Assembly (NCBI GenBank): GCA_900546055.1
Contig: URBG01000003.1
Location: 1-60,857, forward strand
Source of the DNA: an uncultured Mycoplasmatota bacterium
GTDB taxonomy: Bacteria; Bacillota_I; Bacilli_A; RF39; UBA660
Direction: 5' to 3'
Length of the DNA stretch: 60,857 bases
Positions 1 to 8,378 of the stretch are shown one piece after another; the stretch's first letter is position 1; every line of letters begins with the position of its first letter. The notes under the pieces were generated by a model. The model was not told the DNA's origin, did not search any database, and saw only the letters and a list, made by a program, of their open reading frames with translations. A program made the position numbers and the translations under genes.

Positions 1-1046
1 AGCAAGTTAGAATGGTAGTAGGTTTATCTATTTGTCTATTATTAATTATGACGGTTGGATATGCCGCTTTTAGTACTAATTTAACAATAACGGCTAAAGG
101 AAATATTCATAATTTAACTACTATTGATAATCTTAAGAGTAAGGTTGTTACTTCAGGTGATGGCTTATATATTGATACTTATGAAGATGGTCGTTATATT
201 TATAGAGGTGGCAATCCAAACAATTATATTAAATTTAGTAATGAACTTTATCGAATAGTTGCTTTAGAAAAAGATGGAACAGTGAAAATTGTCAAAGATG
301 ATTATATGACAGCAGTTCCTTTTGATAAATCAGCTGAAAGACGAGTAGATGGGGGATATTGTTCAGGAATTTATGATAATAATTATTGCGGTTGTAATGC
401 GTGGGGCAGTAATACTTCAATGCGTGATAGCAGTGGTAATTTGCTTAAAAGTTTGCCAAGCCATTTTGGAAGTTCTGAGATGTTACCTTTAAATGATAAA
501 GAAGCAGATGTTAACGTTTATTTGAATAATAATTTTTATAATTCGATTAATGCCGATAAGAAATATATTGTAAATCATAATTTCTATGTGGGCGTAGTAA
601 CAATACGTGATGCTGATTATCCTTCACTTAAAGATACAATTAGTCAGGAAAAGGCCTTTCAATGGAACGGGAAAATTGGTTTGATTAGTATTTCTGATTA
701 TGTAAGAGGAAGTACTAATGAATATTGTTCTATTCAGACCAATTTTGGTGGTACTAATGGATGTGAAAGCGGTTCGACAGTGTGTGGGTGCGCTAAAGAT
801 AACTATTTATATAAAGGCACAGTTTTAAGAACGCTGTCACCAACAACGTGGAATGATCCTAGTAAATATTCTACAAATAGATGTGTTTTAGCAACGGTTG
901 TTCCGGATAGAAGTGAAGCAATTATTACGATTACGGCTAGTTCATCTTCAACAGGTTATCAACAATACTACCCATCATTTTATATTTCAGCTTCAAAGTT
1001 TTTAGGCTCAGGAACTGAGACAGATCCATATATAATCAAATCTTAA
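1..1046 (+). CDS. Secreted surface paralogue, 5' end outside window
   Basis: The reading frame is open from base 3, so the first ~10 residues lie before the window; relatives show a basic start (MRRQRKNRKQ) here. Visible are a hydrophobic signal segment ending VGYAAFSTNL, as in SipW-dependent TasA-like proteins, then a secreted domain of ~310 residues. That domain has the pattern TGDGLY..DTYEDGRY, LYRIV.LE.DGT.KIVK, a Cys-rich YCSG...YCGCN.W segment and a C-terminal YPSFYISASKFLGSGT..DPYII. The same domain recurs in the genes at 1065, 8379 and the end of 16577. No sortase motif or C-terminal membrane segment is present, so the protein is released or held by the N-terminal helix. The fold may be DUF6273/lectin-like; this is a guess. 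The promoter is not in the window. Confidence 0.8.
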   Translation, partial: QVRMVVGLSICLLLIMTVGYAAFSTNLTITAKGNIHNLTTIDNLKSKVVTSGDGLYIDTYEDGRYIYRGGNPNNYIKFSNELYRIVALEKDGTVKIVKDDYMTAVPFDKSAERRVDGGYCSGIYDNNYCGCNAWGSNTSMRDSSGNLLKSLPSHFGSSEMLPLNDKEADVNVYLNNNFYNSINADKKYIVNHNFYVGVVTIRDADYPSLKDTISQEKAFQWNGKIGLISISDYVRGSTNEYCSIQTNFGGTNGCESGSTVCGCAKDNYLYKGTVLRTLSPTTWNDPSKYSTNRCVLATVVPDRSEAIITITASSSSTGYQQYYPSFYISASKFLGSGTETDPYIIKS

Positions 1047-1064
1047 CTAGAAAGAGGTAATAAC

Positions 1065-2120
1065 ATGCGCCGAAGAAGAAAGAATCGAAAACAAGTCAGA
1101 GTAGTTATTGGACTATCTATTTGTTTATTATTAATAATGACAGTTGGTTATGCGGCTTTTAGTACTAATTTAACATTAACGGCTAAAGGAAACATTCATA
1201 ATTTAACTACTGTGGATAAACTTAAAAATAATGTTGTTACCGAAGGTGACGGTTTATATGTAGATACTTATGAAGATGGCCGCTATGTTTATAAAGGTGG
1301 CGATCCGGATAATTATCTTAAATTTGGTGGTAATTTATATAGAATTATTTCTTTAGAAAAAGATGGAACTTTGAAAATAGTTAAAAAAGATTCAATTGGG
1401 GCGATTATTTTCGATGGGGTTGATAATAGATATTCTGAAAATGGTTATTGTTCAGGAATGTACAAAGAAAGTTATTGTGGTTGTAATTTATGGGGAAGCA
1501 GTACAACGATGCTTGATGGCCTTGGAAATTCAGTGAAGGTTTTTCCGATCGCTTATGGATCAGCAACAACTTCACCAATACCTGATAAGGAAGCGGATAT
1601 TAATACTTATTTAAATACCTCTTTTTATGGTTCAATACCTGACAGTGATAAAAGATATATTGTTAATCATAAGTTTAACGTTGGAAAGGTTGCTAGAAAA
1701 AGCGGAGCATCAGCTGAAGAAGCTTTAAAACAAAGTATTGCTGATGAAAAAACACATTTGTGGATTGGGAAGATTGGCTTAATAGGGGTAACTGATTATG
1801 TAAGAGGAAGTAGTAGTGAAGGATGCAATATTGAAAAGACTTATCAAGGTCAGTGTTCAGGAGATACCTGTGAATGTGCATTAAATAATTTTCTTTTCTT
1901 TGATACTAATCTTATTCGAACTTTGTCACCACTTGATGGAGGCTCGACTGGTGTTGATAGATGCATAACAGCTTTAATTAATCCTGCGGTCAAAGGAGAA
2001 ATAATAACAAATATAGCTTCACTTACTTATGGAACTAGATATTATCCATCATTTTATATTTCGGCTTCAAAGTTTTTAGGCTCAGGAACTGCATCAGATC
2101 CATATATAATTAAAGAGTAA
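1065..2120 (+). CDS. Secreted surface paralogue, second tandem copy
   Basis: 351 residues. The gene starts 18 bases after the previous gene behind a GAAAGAGG ribosome site, so the two are probably cotranscribed. It has an Arg/Lys-rich N-terminus, a signal helix (LLLIMTVGYAAF) and the same secreted domain as its neighbour, including the Cys-rich YCSG..YCGCN.WG region and the FYISASKFLGSGT ending. The N-terminal ~40 residues and last ~25 residues are almost identical to the first copy, while the middle is much more divergent. This suggests duplication with selection for variation or recombination of the central part. Function unknown; a surface adhesin or lectin is an inference. Confidence 0.85.
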   Translation: MRRRRKNRKQVRVVIGLSICLLLIMTVGYAAFSTNLTLTAKGNIHNLTTVDKLKNNVVTEGDGLYVDTYEDGRYVYKGGDPDNYLKFGGNLYRIISLEKDGTLKIVKKDSIGAIIFDGVDNRYSENGYCSGMYKESYCGCNLWGSSTTMLDGLGNSVKVFPIAYGSATTSPIPDKEADINTYLNTSFYGSIPDSDKRYIVNHKFNVGKVARKSGASAEEALKQSIADEKTHLWIGKIGLIGVTDYVRGSSSEGCNIEKTYQGQCSGDTCECALNNFLFFDTNLIRTLSPLDGGSTGVDRCITALINPAVKGEIITNIASLTYGTRYYPSFYISASKFLGSGTASDPYIIKE

Positions 2121-2149
2121 AAAAAGATTCACAATTCGTGAATCTTTTT
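2121..2149. terminator. Bidirectional terminator
   Basis: Twelve-base arms AAAAAGATTCAC and GTGAATCTTTTT around a 5-base loop, between convergent genes; A and T runs allow use from both sides. Confidence 0.85.
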
Positions 2150-2506
2150 CTACATCATTTGATAATTTGATGTGTTATAATTATTTGAATATGATTTACT
2201 AACCATATTTTCTAAATTAGAAACTCTTTGTTCTAATGAGTTAACTTGCTGACTTAAAGTATTTATTTCAGAAGTTGTATAATTTGGTGAGCTAGTCATA
2301 TTATTATTCATAATTGGTGTAGGAGCAGCCATTGGCATAGGCATAGGCATTTCAACACCGGCAATTGGAATAGGACCTGCCATGCCTTGCATAGGCATTC
2401 CTTGGATTGGCATTGCGCCTCCATACATTTGTGGATAAACTGGATATGGTGTTCCACCACAGTTACGATCTTTTTTCAAACTAATTACCCCTTTCATATA
2501 TCTCAT
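2150..2506 (-). CDS. Met/Pro/Gly-rich small protein with coiled coil, possibly spore coat
   Basis: 118 residues from the first ATG. A TTG at 2479 sits 8 bases after an AAAGGGG ribosome site and may be the true start (109 residues). The N-terminal half is low complexity with many GMPMQGM/MPMPMP-type repeats. Residues ~78-103 form a heptad-like helix (LSQQVNSLEQRVSNLENMV), which predicts a coiled coil. There is no signal peptide. The composition resembles spore coat or exosporium proteins, and the genome carries other coat genes (cotJ type at 42843-44068), but no family match is claimed. Confidence 0.6.
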   Translation of the reverse strand: MRYMKGVISLKKDRNCGGTPYPVYPQMYGGAMPIQGMPMQGMAGPIPIAGVEMPMPMPMAAPTPIMNNNMTSSPNYTTSEINTLSQQVNSLEQRVSNLENMVSKSYSNNYNTSNYQMM

Positions 2507-2543
2507 TAAATTATATGCGTTTGTTTATTTTTGGTGCGGATTA

Positions 2544-2552
2544 TGTTATAAT
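2544..2552 (+). promoter_or_regulatory. Extended -10 promoter for trmB
   Basis: TGTTATAAT, a TG-extended perfect -10, lies 16 bases before the trmB ATG; no good -35 is seen. Confidence 0.45.
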
Positions 2553-2567
2553 TACGATGGTGATAAA

Positions 2568-3194
2568 ATGAGACTTAAGAATGTTAGAGGAGCGAAAGAG
2601 ACGATAGAAGCTTCTCCATATATAATAAAAGATCCAAGTGAGTATAAAGGCAACTTTAAAAGCTTATTTAATAATGACAATCCAATTCATTTAGAAATTG
2701 GAATGGGGAAAGGCAAGTTTATTATAGGCATGGCCAAACTGCTTCCTAATATTAATTTTATTGGAATGGAAATGTATGATAGTGTATTAGTTAGGGCGGT
2801 TCAAAGCTTAGAAGAAGAGAATATTCCTAATTTAAAATTATTGAAGTTTGATGCGACAGAAATTGAAGAAGTATTTGATAAGGAAATAGATGTTTTATAT
2901 TTGAACTTTTCAGATCCATGGCCAAAAAACAGGCATGAAAATCGTCGTTTAACTAGTTTAAGATTTTTAAAACGTTATGATAGTATTTTTAAAGGATCTA
3001 ATGAGATCATTCAGAAGACAGACAATCGTAAGTTATTTGAGTTTTCACTCAAGTCATTTACAGATTATGATTACAAAATTGAAGAGATATCTTTAGATCT
3101 TCATAAAGATGAGACTTTTAATGTTGAAACAGAATACGAAAAACGATTTTCCGATAAAGGTTTTCCAATATATATGGTTAGAGTGGTTAAATAG
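2568..3194 (+). CDS. trmB: tRNA (guanine-N7-)-methyltransferase TrmB
   Basis: 208 residues, the usual family length. It methylates G46 of tRNA using S-adenosylmethionine. Seen: the SAM-binding loop EIGMGKGKF near residue 43, then NFIGME, and the family signature FSDPWPKNRHENRRL near residue 114. The start is set by GGTGA six bases upstream. It is a single-gene unit between a coat-like gene on the other strand and a lipoprotein gene with its own promoter. Confidence 0.96.
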   Translation: MRLKNVRGAKETIEASPYIIKDPSEYKGNFKSLFNNDNPIHLEIGMGKGKFIIGMAKLLPNINFIGMEMYDSVLVRAVQSLEEENIPNLKLLKFDATEIEEVFDKEIDVLYLNFSDPWPKNRHENRRLTSLRFLKRYDSIFKGSNEIIQKTDNRKLFEFSLKSFTDYDYKIEEISLDLHKDETFNVETEYEKRFSDKGFPIYMVRVVK

Positions 3195-3246
3195 ACACTT
3201 CTTGACATGTAAAGTAGGTAAAAAACTATAAAAAGAAAATAAAGTT

Positions 3247-3255
3247 TGATATAAT
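3247..3255 (+). promoter_or_regulatory. Extended -10 promoter before lipoprotein gene
   Basis: TGATATAAT gives a TG-extended perfect -10, 20 bases before the start at 3276. The upstream TTGACA at 3202 is too far away to be its -35. Confidence 0.5.
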
Positions 3256-3275
3256 TTAAGGTAAGCAGGTGTTAT

Positions 3276-3881
3276 ATGAAAAAGAAAGGTATTATTTTAT
3301 GTCTACTCGCAGTTTTACTTACGGGTTGTACAGTGGTTAGAATAGATACAACGAGTATTGATAATATGGTTGATGTAGTACTTTCAAAGGATAATACATT
3401 ATATAACCGTGTGGGAATTGGATATAAGTATTATGTACCTAGGGGAGTTACTTATATCGACAGTAGTGAAACTAATGATAGACTTTATTCTAACGGGGTG
3501 TATTACTATTTATATTTAGATGAAATAGGTTACTATTATAAAAGTAGTTTAAACTATAAAGAAGACTCATCTAAGTATTACTCTCGCAAGTTAAATAATG
3601 ATGGTTCAAAGGGGTATTTGGAAATTACGAAGAAAGATGGTTTATACCTTGTAGAATTTGTTTATAATTATGCGAAAATTGAGGCATTAGTGCCTAAGGA
3701 AGATATAGAAATGACAGTTTTAAATGCTTCATACATTTTATCGACAATTAAATACAACCACAATATTGTAAAATTATCATTAGGTGACGACTTTTTGAAA
3801 ACCAAAGAGGAAAAATACGATGAGTTTACTTCAAAGAAGGAAACTGATAGCTTTTTACGCTATGAAGAGAAAAAGGATTAG
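3276..3881 (+). CDS. Putative lipoprotein of unknown function
   Basis: 201 residues. The N-terminus MKKKGIILCLLAVLLTGC is a lipoprotein signal with lipobox LTGC, so the mature protein is predicted to be lipid-anchored at Cys18 outside the membrane. The rest is rich in Tyr, Ser and Lys with no recognised domain. It is followed after 12 bases by three small envelope-type genes (3894, 4703, 4977), which probably form one operon with it. Confidence 0.8.
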   Translation: MKKKGIILCLLAVLLTGCTVVRIDTTSIDNMVDVVLSKDNTLYNRVGIGYKYYVPRGVTYIDSSETNDRLYSNGVYYYLYLDEIGYYYKSSLNYKEDSSKYYSRKLNNDGSKGYLEITKKDGLYLVEFVYNYAKIEALVPKEDIEMTVLNASYILSTIKYNHNIVKLSLGDDFLKTKEEKYDEFTSKKETDSFLRYEEKKD

Positions 3882-3893
3882 AGGTGTGATTAA

Positions 3894-4703
3894 ATGGGAT
3901 TAATGGACAAGCTAAAAAATTTATTTACAGAAGAAGTTGAAGAAGAAATAGAAATTCCAGAAGAGCCAATTAAAAAAGAGGTAATTCAAGTAGAAATTCC
4001 GTCGCCAAGAGCAAGTAAAACGCCAGTGACTGAGGAAATATTACCTGAGCCTGATGTGGTGACTGAAAAGAAGAAAGATGATTTCAAATTTCCATTTTTT
4101 GATGATGACGATTTTCATACAATGGAAACAAAAGAAAAACCAAAAGAAGAAAAGAAAAGACCTTTGTATAGTAAAAAAGAAACTAAAAAAGAGGTTTATA
4201 GCCCACCTAAGGAAGATCGTAAGGTGTTTAAACCAACACCAATTATTTCTCCAGTATATGGTATCTTAGATAAAAATTATCAGAAAGAAGATATTAAAGC
4301 TAAAAGTACCAAACCACGGAGCTATTATAATCCAAGAGAGGCTACGGTTGACGAAATTAGAAATAAAGCTTACGGAACTTTAGAAGATGATATTGAAACA
4401 ACTTTATTTGGACATAATCATGTTTTCTTTGATGAACAAGAAGAAGATATAACTGATGTGCTTGAGGAAAATATTAAAGCTGATGAAGAATTGATCGATG
4501 TTGTTAGTTCAAAGGAAGATTATACAGATAGCTTAATTGGAGAAAGACCACGTCATGGTAATACTGATGAGGAACCAGAATTAACAGATTTATTACAAGC
4601 AGAACTAAATAAAGAAGAGGAAAAAGAAAAACCACATAAAATCAGTGATAGCGAATTATTTAGTATGATTGATTCTATGTATCAAAAAGGAGATAAAGAA
4701 TAA
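3894..4703 (+). CDS. Acidic, charged hypothetical protein with amphipathic N-terminus
   Basis: 269 residues, very rich in Glu, Lys and Asp. The first ~12 residues (MGLMDKLKNLFT) can form an amphipathic helix like the membrane-targeting helix of SepF-type proteins. Residues ~115-140 (FKPTPIISPVYGILDKNY) are the only hydrophobic, conserved-looking patch; the rest looks disordered. It lies in an operon with the lipoprotein upstream and two membrane-associated stress-type proteins downstream. Role unknown; a cell-envelope or division adaptor is a guess. Confidence 0.7.
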   Translation: MGLMDKLKNLFTEEVEEEIEIPEEPIKKEVIQVEIPSPRASKTPVTEEILPEPDVVTEKKKDDFKFPFFDDDDFHTMETKEKPKEEKKRPLYSKKETKKEVYSPPKEDRKVFKPTPIISPVYGILDKNYQKEDIKAKSTKPRSYYNPREATVDEIRNKAYGTLEDDIETTLFGHNHVFFDEQEEDITDVLEENIKADEELIDVVSSKEDYTDSLIGERPRHGNTDEEPELTDLLQAELNKEEEKEKPHKISDSELFSMIDSMYQKGDKE

Positions 4704-4984
4704 TGATTAATGTATTGGATTTTATGGGCATAATTTTCTATATTGCTTTAATAGTATTAGTAATAGTTCTAATTGTTTTAGCTATTAGAGCTATTCAAAC
4801 TTTGAATAAAGTTGATAAAGTTGTCGATGATATTAGTAATAAGTCATCTAAACTTGATGGTTTATTCAATATTATTGATACAACAACTGATGCAGTGGTA
4901 GGTATTAGTGATACATTAGTATCATTAATAGCTAATGGTATTGAGAATTTATTTAATAGAAAGAGGGTAAAGAAAGATGAGTAA
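4703..4984 (+). CDS. Small membrane protein, DUF948-like
   Basis: 93 residues. One long N-terminal membrane helix (residues ~8-32, Ile/Val/Leu) is followed by a hydrophilic helical part with repeating DK/DDI/NK pattern, as in the DUF948 (YtxG-like) family. The start overlaps the previous stop (TAATG), indicating translational coupling. The pairing with the next gene (YtxH-like) matches the ytxG-ytxH arrangement of Bacilli, where these are general-stress proteins. Confidence 0.7.
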   Translation: MINVLDFMGIIFYIALIVLVIVLIVLAIRAIQTLNKVDKVVDDISNKSSKLDGLFNIIDTTTDAVVGISDTLVSLIANGIENLFNRKRVKKDE

Positions 4985-5414
4985 AAAAAGTGGAATTGGT
5001 AAGTTTTTAGCAGGTGCTGGAATTGGAGCAGCTTTAGGATTATTATTTGCGCCTAAAAAAGGTGAAGAAACAAGAGCAGATTTAAAAAATATGTTTGATG
5101 ATTTAGTAACCAAAGTAAAAAGCATTGATGCTGAAGATGTAAAAATTACTGTTGAAGAAAAGATTGAAGATTTAAAAAATGGTTTAGAAAATTTAAATAA
5201 AGAAACTATTTTAGAAGAAGCTAAAAAACAAGCTAGAAATTTGCGTAATCAAGCTAATGAATTAGTAGAATATGCAATTGAAAAGGGAACCCCAGTAATT
5301 GAAAAATCAGCTAATGCAATCAAAGTAAAGGTTATTGAAGTTTCACAGGCAGTTATCGATAAATTATCAGAGGATACGCCAAAAGAACCTAAACCTAAAA
5401 AAGCATCTAAGTAA
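4977..5414 (+). CDS. YtxH-domain protein
   Basis: 145 residues. The N-terminus has the YtxH signature: a Gly-rich short membrane helix (FLAGAGIGAALGLLFAPKKGEE) followed by TRADLK. The remainder is a long charged amphipathic helix with alternating Glu/Lys, like LEA/apolipoprotein-type repeats. It overlaps the previous gene by 8 bases. It is the last gene of the envelope operon, with a terminator directly after it. Confidence 0.85.
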   Translation: MSKKSGIGKFLAGAGIGAALGLLFAPKKGEETRADLKNMFDDLVTKVKSIDAEDVKITVEEKIEDLKNGLENLNKETILEEAKKQARNLRNQANELVEYAIEKGTPVIEKSANAIKVKVIEVSQAVIDKLSEDTPKEPKPKKASK

Positions 5415-5418
5415 TGTC

Positions 5419-5447
5419 AAGTAGATAGATAGTATCTACTTTTTTTG
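5419..5447 (+). terminator. Intrinsic terminator of envelope operon
   Basis: Arms AAGTAGATA and TATCTACTT with a 5-base loop, followed by a run of T. Confidence 0.85.
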
Positions 5448-5513
5448 TACTTTAATGTTTGAAATATTGATATTGTGGTATACTTTATGATAGAGGATAG
5501 GTAGCGTGATAAT

Positions 5514-8171
5514 GTGAAAGAATGGCATAATTTAGATGAAAATGAACTATTGAATAGTTTAAAAACTAGTGAAAGCGGTTTGAATACTAGCGAAGTTCAA
5601 GATAGATTAGAAAAATATGGAAGGAATGAGCTTCCAAAGAAAAAAACTGATAGTTTTATTAAGATTTTATTAAGGCAATTAACAGATCCAATAGTTATAT
5701 TGTTAGTAATAACAGTTTTCTTTTGCCTATTAATTCATGAAACGATTGATGCTTTGGCTATTACTTTTATTATTTTAATTGATTTAGTAATGGGAACTTT
5801 TCAAGAATGGAAAGCTGAGAAAACGGCAGAGAGTCTTCAGGCTTTAATTAAAGTAAAAGTTCATGTTTTAAGAAATGGTAAGGAAGAGGATATAGATTCT
5901 AGTGATTTAGTGATCGGTGATATTGTATTATTAGATTCTGGAGATAAGATAAGTGCGGATATGCGAATTTTAAGTAGTAATAATTTTCAAGTCGATGAAT
6001 CTGTTTTAACTGGAGAAAGTATGAATGTTTATAAAAGTTCAGCAATTTTAGATGGAATAGTGCCACTTGCTGAACGAAAAAATATGACATATGCAGGGAC
6101 AACTGTAGTAACTGGACGTGCTAAGTGCGTGGTGGTGCAAACGGGAGTAAAAACAGAGATTGGTAAAATTGCGCACGAGGTTAATAATACTAAAGAAACT
6201 AAATCACCACTGACAATTAGAATGGAAAAATTTTCAAAACAAATTAGTTTATTGGTAGTCGTTGTGGCTATTATTATTGCTTTAATTTTGGTTTATAAAG
6301 ATGTTCCAGGTAGTGAGATATTTTTATCGGTAATTGCTTTATCTGTTTCGGCGATGCCTGAAGGATTACCTTTAGCGCTGACAATGGCTCTAACAATTGC
6401 ATCTAATAAGATGGCAAAGAAAAATGTTATTGTTAAAAAGTTGAATTCGGTTGAAAGTTTAGGAAGTTGTACAGTAATTGCTTCGGATAAGACGGGAACT
6501 TTGACGGTTGATGAGCAAACGGTTAAGAAAATTTTGTTGCCTAATGGCCAAGCTTATAAAGTTTCGGGGATTGGTTATAATGATGAAGGAACTCTCGAAG
6601 GTCCTTCAGAATATTTGAATCAGATTCAAACGATTAGTAAATTAGGGGTTTTGAATAATGAGGCTGGGCTTATAAAGAAAAATAATCAATTTGAAAGTTA
6701 TGGTGATTCAATTGATATTGCATTTTTAGCATTAGGTTTAAAAGCTAAAGTGAATACTGATGATATTAAGATACTTGGTAAAATACCTTATGAGTCAGAA
6801 AATAAATATTCAGCTGTCTTTTATGAAGTTAATGGTGAAGTTCGCTGTACTGTTAAAGGTTCAGTAGAAAAAATCTTAGAATTTAGTGATGAGATGATAC
6901 TCGAAGGAAATAAGCCTTTGGATATGTCACTTATTATGCATCAGAATGAAGAGCTTGCTAAAGAGGGGTACCGAGTAATTGCGCTTGCTGATGGGGTCGT
7001 CAGTAATTTCACCGAAAAAGAAATTTATGCTAGAGAAGATTTTAGTAATTTAGACTTTATGGGATTGGTTGGGTTTATTGATCCAATTAGAGAAGATGTT
7101 AAAGCATCTTTGGAAGAATGTGCGAGCGCAGGCATTAAGGTTAAAATGATTACTGGTGATCATCCACTTACAGCTTTTACAATTGCTAAAGAATTAGGAT
7201 TAGTTCAAGATTACGAAGAGGTTACAACTGGTGCAGACGTCGAAAGCGCTTTAGAAAAAGGCGAAGAGTTCTTTGATGATTTTGTTAAATCTAAGAAGGT
7301 ATTTTCAAGAGTTACGCCAATAGATAAGCTTAAAATAGTTGAGTCTTATAAAAGACAAGGTGAGTTTATTGCAGTAACTGGCGATGGGGTTAATGACGCT
7401 CCAGCTTTAAGAAGTGCTAATATTGGAATTGCAATGGGATCTGGAACTGATGTTGCTAAAGAAACAGCTTCAATGATTATTGTGGATAATAGTTTTAAAT
7501 CGATTGTGGCTGGCGTAAAAGAAGGAAGAATCGCTTATAGTAATATTCGTAAGGTTAGTTATATGCTTTTATCTTGCGGGCTTGCTGAGGTTTTATTCTT
7601 TATATTAGCTATCGCCTTTAATTTACCAATGCCATTAGTAGCAATTCAATTATTATGGCTTAACATTGTTACAGATGGGCTTCAAGACTTTGCTTTATCT
7701 TTTGAAAAAGGCGAAAAAAATATTATGAAGGAAAAACCGAGAAGTACTAAAGAATCGTTATTTAACAAGGAATTACTTAGTGAGGTACTAATCGCAGGAC
7801 TTACAATTGGTTTAATTGTCTTTGGCGTTTGGGTTTATTTAATCGATGTAATTCACATGAATGTTGATGTAGCTCGTGGCTATATTATGGTTTTAATGGT
7901 ATTTATGCAGAATATTCATGTGTTTAATTGTCGTAGTGAAAAACAATCAACGTTTAAAATATCGTTAAAGAAAAATCCGTTAATTATTTTTAGTATTGTT
8001 TCAGCGGTTATTTTACAAATTATTATTATGGAAGTGCCTGTTTTAAGTCATTTCTTAAAAACGGAAACTGTTCCACTTATTCAAATGTTTTATTTGTTAT
8101 TAGCGGCATTTGTAATTTTGATAGTTATGGAACTTTATAAATATATTAGATATAACCGAAAAAACTCTTAA
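5514..8171 (+). CDS. Cation-transporting P-type ATPase (Ca2+ type)
   Basis: 885 residues from a GTG start; no in-frame ATG fits better, and the ribosome site is weak. Seen in order: the cation-ATPase N-terminal domain (residues 1-60), membrane helices, the actuator loop with TGES, the phosphorylation motif DKTGTLT (Asp325), the nucleotide-binding domain, TGDGVNDAPAL in the hinge, and six C-terminal membrane helices. The PEGLPLA motif in helix 4 is that of calcium/SERCA-PMCA-like pumps. It probably exports Ca2+ at the cost of ATP. Single gene with its own terminator. Confidence 0.93.
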   Translation: MKEWHNLDENELLNSLKTSESGLNTSEVQDRLEKYGRNELPKKKTDSFIKILLRQLTDPIVILLVITVFFCLLIHETIDALAITFIILIDLVMGTFQEWKAEKTAESLQALIKVKVHVLRNGKEEDIDSSDLVIGDIVLLDSGDKISADMRILSSNNFQVDESVLTGESMNVYKSSAILDGIVPLAERKNMTYAGTTVVTGRAKCVVVQTGVKTEIGKIAHEVNNTKETKSPLTIRMEKFSKQISLLVVVVAIIIALILVYKDVPGSEIFLSVIALSVSAMPEGLPLALTMALTIASNKMAKKNVIVKKLNSVESLGSCTVIASDKTGTLTVDEQTVKKILLPNGQAYKVSGIGYNDEGTLEGPSEYLNQIQTISKLGVLNNEAGLIKKNNQFESYGDSIDIAFLALGLKAKVNTDDIKILGKIPYESENKYSAVFYEVNGEVRCTVKGSVEKILEFSDEMILEGNKPLDMSLIMHQNEELAKEGYRVIALADGVVSNFTEKEIYAREDFSNLDFMGLVGFIDPIREDVKASLEECASAGIKVKMITGDHPLTAFTIAKELGLVQDYEEVTTGADVESALEKGEEFFDDFVKSKKVFSRVTPIDKLKIVESYKRQGEFIAVTGDGVNDAPALRSANIGIAMGSGTDVAKETASMIIVDNSFKSIVAGVKEGRIAYSNIRKVSYMLLSCGLAEVLFFILAIAFNLPMPLVAIQLLWLNIVTDGLQDFALSFEKGEKNIMKEKPRSTKESLFNKELLSEVLIAGLTIGLIVFGVWVYLIDVIHMNVDVARGYIMVLMVFMQNIHVFNCRSEKQSTFKISLKKNPLIIFSIVSAVILQIIIMEVPVLSHFLKTETVPLIQMFYLLLAAFVILIVMELYKYIRYNRKNS

Positions 8172-8181
8172 TGAGTTTTTT
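8159..8181 (+). terminator. Intrinsic terminator of P-ATPase gene
   Basis: AAAAAACTC-TTAAT-GAGTTTTTT hairpin overlapping the last codons. Confidence 0.8.
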
Positions 8182-8237
8182 TATTTGACATTTTTTTAGC
8201 GGAAATTTCGATATCAAAAAGTATTGGGTTGAAAATA

Positions 8238-8267
8238 TTGACAATAGGGGGGGGGGGGGGGTATAAT
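8238..8267 (+). promoter_or_regulatory. Poly-G spacer promoter 1 (15 G), predicted phase-variable
   Basis: TTGACA (8238-8243), then ATA and 15 consecutive G (8247-8261), then TATAAT (8262-8267): an 18-bp spacer made almost entirely of G. Slippage in the G run would change -35/-10 spacing and promoter strength, as established for porA of Neisseria meningitidis. The same arrangement with conserved upstream GGTTGAAA/ATA context is found at 16420 and 23659; 37842 shares the core. Confidence 0.88.
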
Positions 8268-8321
8268 CAGACTAGATATAAAATATAAAAAAATGGAAAA
8301 CAGAAAGATGAAAAAGTGTAA

Positions 8322-8350
8322 TCGAATTATAACGGAATATTCGTTATAAT
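8322..8350 (+). promoter_or_regulatory. Second promoter inside a 25-bp inverted repeat
   Basis: TCGAAT (8322-8327), 17 bp, TATAAT (8345-8350). The -10 is one arm of an inverted repeat, ATTATAACG (8326-8334) / CGTTATAAT (8342-8350) with a 7-base spacer. The same element precedes the gene at 16577. It is probably an operator-controlled promoter downstream of the poly-G promoter. Confidence 0.6.
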
Positions 8351-8378
8351 TATGATGATATGGGGAGTAGTTGATAAG

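Noticed and set aside
2320..2410. CRISPR-like or tandem repeat array
   Set aside because: Repetition comes from Met/Pro/Gly codons of a coding gene; units are irregular and there are no spacers.
3202..3207. TTGACA as -35 of the lipoprotein promoter
   Set aside because: It lies 42 bases from the nearest good -10, and no suitable -10 occurs at 16-18 bases.
8247..8261. Poly-G runs as sequencing artefacts
   Set aside because: All four runs lie at the same place between matching -35 and -10 boxes, and three share upstream context; an artefact would not be so placed. Exact G counts may still be inaccurate.
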